From contig NZ_JACIDB010000009.1 of the NCBI RefSeq assembly GCF_014196115.1, forward strand, positions 61,795 through 125,794: a stretch of 64,000 bases of DNA, in the 5' to 3' direction. Positions 61,819-64,000 of the stretch are shown one piece after another. A program made the translations under genes and the position numbers. Position 1 is the stretch's first letter. Each line of letters begins with the position of its first letter. The stretch is from Sphingomonas aquatilis (GTDB lineage: Bacteria; Pseudomonadota; Alphaproteobacteria; Sphingomonadales; Sphingomonadaceae). Under the pieces are notes generated by a model. It worked only from the letters and a program-made list of their open reading frames with translations, searched no databases and was not told the DNA's origin.

Positions 61819-62246
61819 CCCTTGTGTCCCCGCGAAGGCGGGGACCCAGTCCTGAGCTCCCGCCTGCGCGGGAGCACGATCGCTCAAAACAATGACTCGT
61901 ACAGGTCGAGCCAATCCGGATTCTTCTCTTCGATCAGCCGCAGCTTCCAGTCCCGGTTCCACTTCTTGAGCTGGCGTTCGCGAAGTCGCGCACTGTCCAG
62001 TTCGTCATGGGCCTCATACCAGACCAGGAGCCTGCAACCGTATATCTTGGTGAACCCGTCGATCAGGGCATTGCGGTGTTGATAGGCCCGCTTCGCCAGA
62101 TCACTCGTGACACCTAAATATATCGTTCCGTTCAGTCGGCTCGCCATCATGTAGACGTAGCCAACCTTGGTCATCCCTCGCCCCCTTGTGCTCCCGCGAA
62201 GGCGGGAGCACAGTACTGGGTCCCCGCCTTCGCGGGGACACAAGGG
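61819..62246. mobile_element. 428-bp unit: GIY-YIG gene between ~57-bp inverted repeats
   Basis: The left repeat (61819-61875) reads CCCTTGTGTCCCC, then two hairpins, GTCCCCGC-GAAG-GCGGGGAC and GCTCCCGC-CTGC-GCGGGAGC. The right repeat (62190-62246) is its reverse complement with few mismatches, ending GGGGACACAAGGG. The nuclease gene almost fills the interior, with about 8 and 15 bp spare. I saw no clear target-site duplication. Calling it a mobile unit is inference from structure; the repeats alone could also be two independent palindromes. Confidence 0.5.
61884..62174 (-). CDS. Small stand-alone GIY-YIG nuclease
   Basis: A 96-residue single-domain protein. The fold's signature is visible as [20 protein letters not shown] (the GIY...YIG strands in the form YVY...YLG), followed by [19 protein letters not shown] with the catalytic Arg and His, and a Glu in [19 protein letters not shown]. 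Such short UPF0213/YhbQ-type proteins act as nucleases in a few tested cases. ATG 62174 has a GCGAGGG Shine-Dalgarno sequence. It lies between mdh and sucD, bracketed by matching inverted repeats. Confidence 0.9.
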   Translation of the reverse strand: MTKVGYVYMMASRLNGTIYLGVTSDLAKRAYQHRNALIDGFTKIYGCRLLVWYEAHDELDSARLRERQLKKWNRDWKLRLIEEKNPDWLDLYESLF

Positions 62247-62262
62247 TATTTAGGACGCAATC

Positions 62263-63390
<1,128 letters not shown>

Positions 63391-63420
63391 TTAACCCTTC
63401 TGCGATACCGCGGGCGCGTG

Positions 63421-64000
63421 ATGTCGCAGCCCTCCCGCCCGGATCGCGCCCTGTCCGCGATCGACGTGCTCCGCTTTGCGTGCGCGGCGATGGTGGTGGG
63501 ATATCATTACGGCTTCGCCTTTCCACTCACGCCGCCCCGCCCGCTTGCCGGCGTCGTCGCGGCGCCGGTCAACGGGCTCTGGTTCGGGTGGGTCGGGGTC
63601 GAGCTGTTCTTCGTTATTTCGGGCTACGTCATCCTCGGAACGGCCGAACGACGCGACACGCGCCAGTTCGTCCGCGCGCGCGTGCTGCGGCTCGTCCCCG
63701 CCGTCTGGATCTGCGCGACCACCACCGCTTTGCTGCTACTGACGGTCCCCGGCGTCGATATCGGTTCCGTGGCGCACGGCTGGGTCGACGCGGTGGCATT
63801 CGTGCCCATCGGCGTCCAAATCGACGGATCCTACTGGACCCTGGCCATAGAAATCGCATTCTACGCCCTAATCACCACTTCCCTCGCGCTCGGTAGGGGC
63901 GAGCGCGTGTCAATCGGCGTCCAAAAAGGACCCCCTATCGGCGTCCAAAAGGGACCCCGTTTGTCGAGCGGTGTGACGGGTATGGCGGGCGTGCCGTTCG
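63421..64000 (+). CDS. Acyltransferase family protein, 5' part, interrupted
   Basis: Membrane O-acyltransferase of the Acyl_transf_3 family; only the first ~162 native residues are seen. Signatures are LSAIDVLRFACAAMVVGYHY (catalytic His), WFGWVGVELFFVISGYVI and FVRARVLRLVPAVWICAT, and the later block DGSYWTLAIEIAFYALI. Soon after, at about 63908, the sequence changes to what looks like the end of an IS21-type element. The reading frame stays open to the window edge but then encodes repeat sequence (IGVQKGPP-IGVQKGPR). The gene is therefore probably broken. Confidence 0.75.
   Translation, partial: MSQPSRPDRALSAIDVLRFACAAMVVGYHYGFAFPLTPPRPLAGVVAAPVNGLWFGWVGVELFFVISGYVILGTAERRDTRQFVRARVLRLVPAVWICATTTALLLLTVPGVDIGSVAHGWVDAVAFVPIGVQIDGSYWTLAIEIAFYALITTSLALGRGERVSIGVQKGPPIGVQKGPRLSSGVTGMAGVPF
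63908..64000. mobile_element. Left end of a probable IS21-like insertion sequence
   Basis: Begins TGTCA at 63908, followed by two direct 24-bp repeats (63913-63936, 63937-63960) of the form ATCGGCGTCCAAAA-GGACCCC. IS21-family ends have a terminal TG and tandem internal repeats of this kind. The istA/istB genes would lie outside the window. Its identity rests on this pattern and on memory of similar ends in sphingomonads. Confidence 0.55.

Overview
The window is high-GC, densely packed chromosomal DNA from an alphaproteobacterium, most likely Sphingomonas or a close relative. This rests on gene content: a TonB-dependent receptor beside a LytS/LytR pair, a 2-oxoglutarate dehydrogenase/TCA cluster, HdaA, a plant-type glutamate-cysteine ligase and a ferredoxin of the adrenodoxin type. 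It also rests on two promoter sequences matching the GGAAC-N16/17-CGTT pattern used by the alphaproteobacterial general stress factor EcfG. Nothing suggests a plasmid or phage. It is core chromosome sprinkled with palindromic intergenic repeats and one probable insertion sequence at the right edge.

Layout. 1-8 kb: a truncated Tat-exported short-chain dehydrogenase, DNA ligase LigA, a large TonB-dependent receptor, and a membrane histidine kinase with a LytTR response regulator. 8-17 kb: a tiny stress-type membrane protein behind an EcfG-like promoter; ubiA-pmbA-phosphatase on the minus strand, divergent from a small membrane protein, rsmE and gshA; then PPK2, an amino-acid permease and an AIM24-like protein. 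17-31 kb: aspS diverging from rnd; a polyphosphate block (ppx, ppk1) running into hdaA and a DUF2066-like exported protein; purM-purN with two translationally coupled small genes; and an isoprenylcysteine-methyltransferase-like membrane protein. 32-39 kb: tRNA-Gly, a stress-type operon (SRPBCC, alcohol dehydrogenase, SDR) behind a second EcfG-like promoter, tRNA-Tyr, rlmB, ferredoxin, a DNA glycosylase, a two-gene cassette of unknown function, and mntH.

39.8-54.4 kb is one long plus-strand operon for glycogen: glgP, glgB, glgC, glgA, pgm, glgX and an exported trehalase. Almost every junction is a 4-bp stop/start overlap. A TetR regulator and a GMC oxidoreductase follow. A perfect 6-4-6 palindrome covers the TetR start codon. 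54.6-63.2 kb is the TCA cluster on the minus strand: mdh, sucD, sucA, sucB, lpdA and a small gene whose 3' end has run into a repeat. No sucC is present. In the mdh-sucD gap lies a compact 428-bp unit in which a GIY-YIG nuclease gene is bracketed by ~57-bp inverted repeats. The window ends in an acyltransferase gene that appears interrupted by the left end of an IS21-like element.

The most unusual items are the GIY-YIG unit with terminal inverted repeats, the FIST-like/DUF6976-like two-gene cassette at 37.1-38.4 kb, the set of at least five palindromic repeat families (one 125-bp element present in both orientations), a 155-bp tandem duplication that reshapes a C-terminus, and an AspRS carrying the residues expected of the non-discriminating (Asp/Asn) type.
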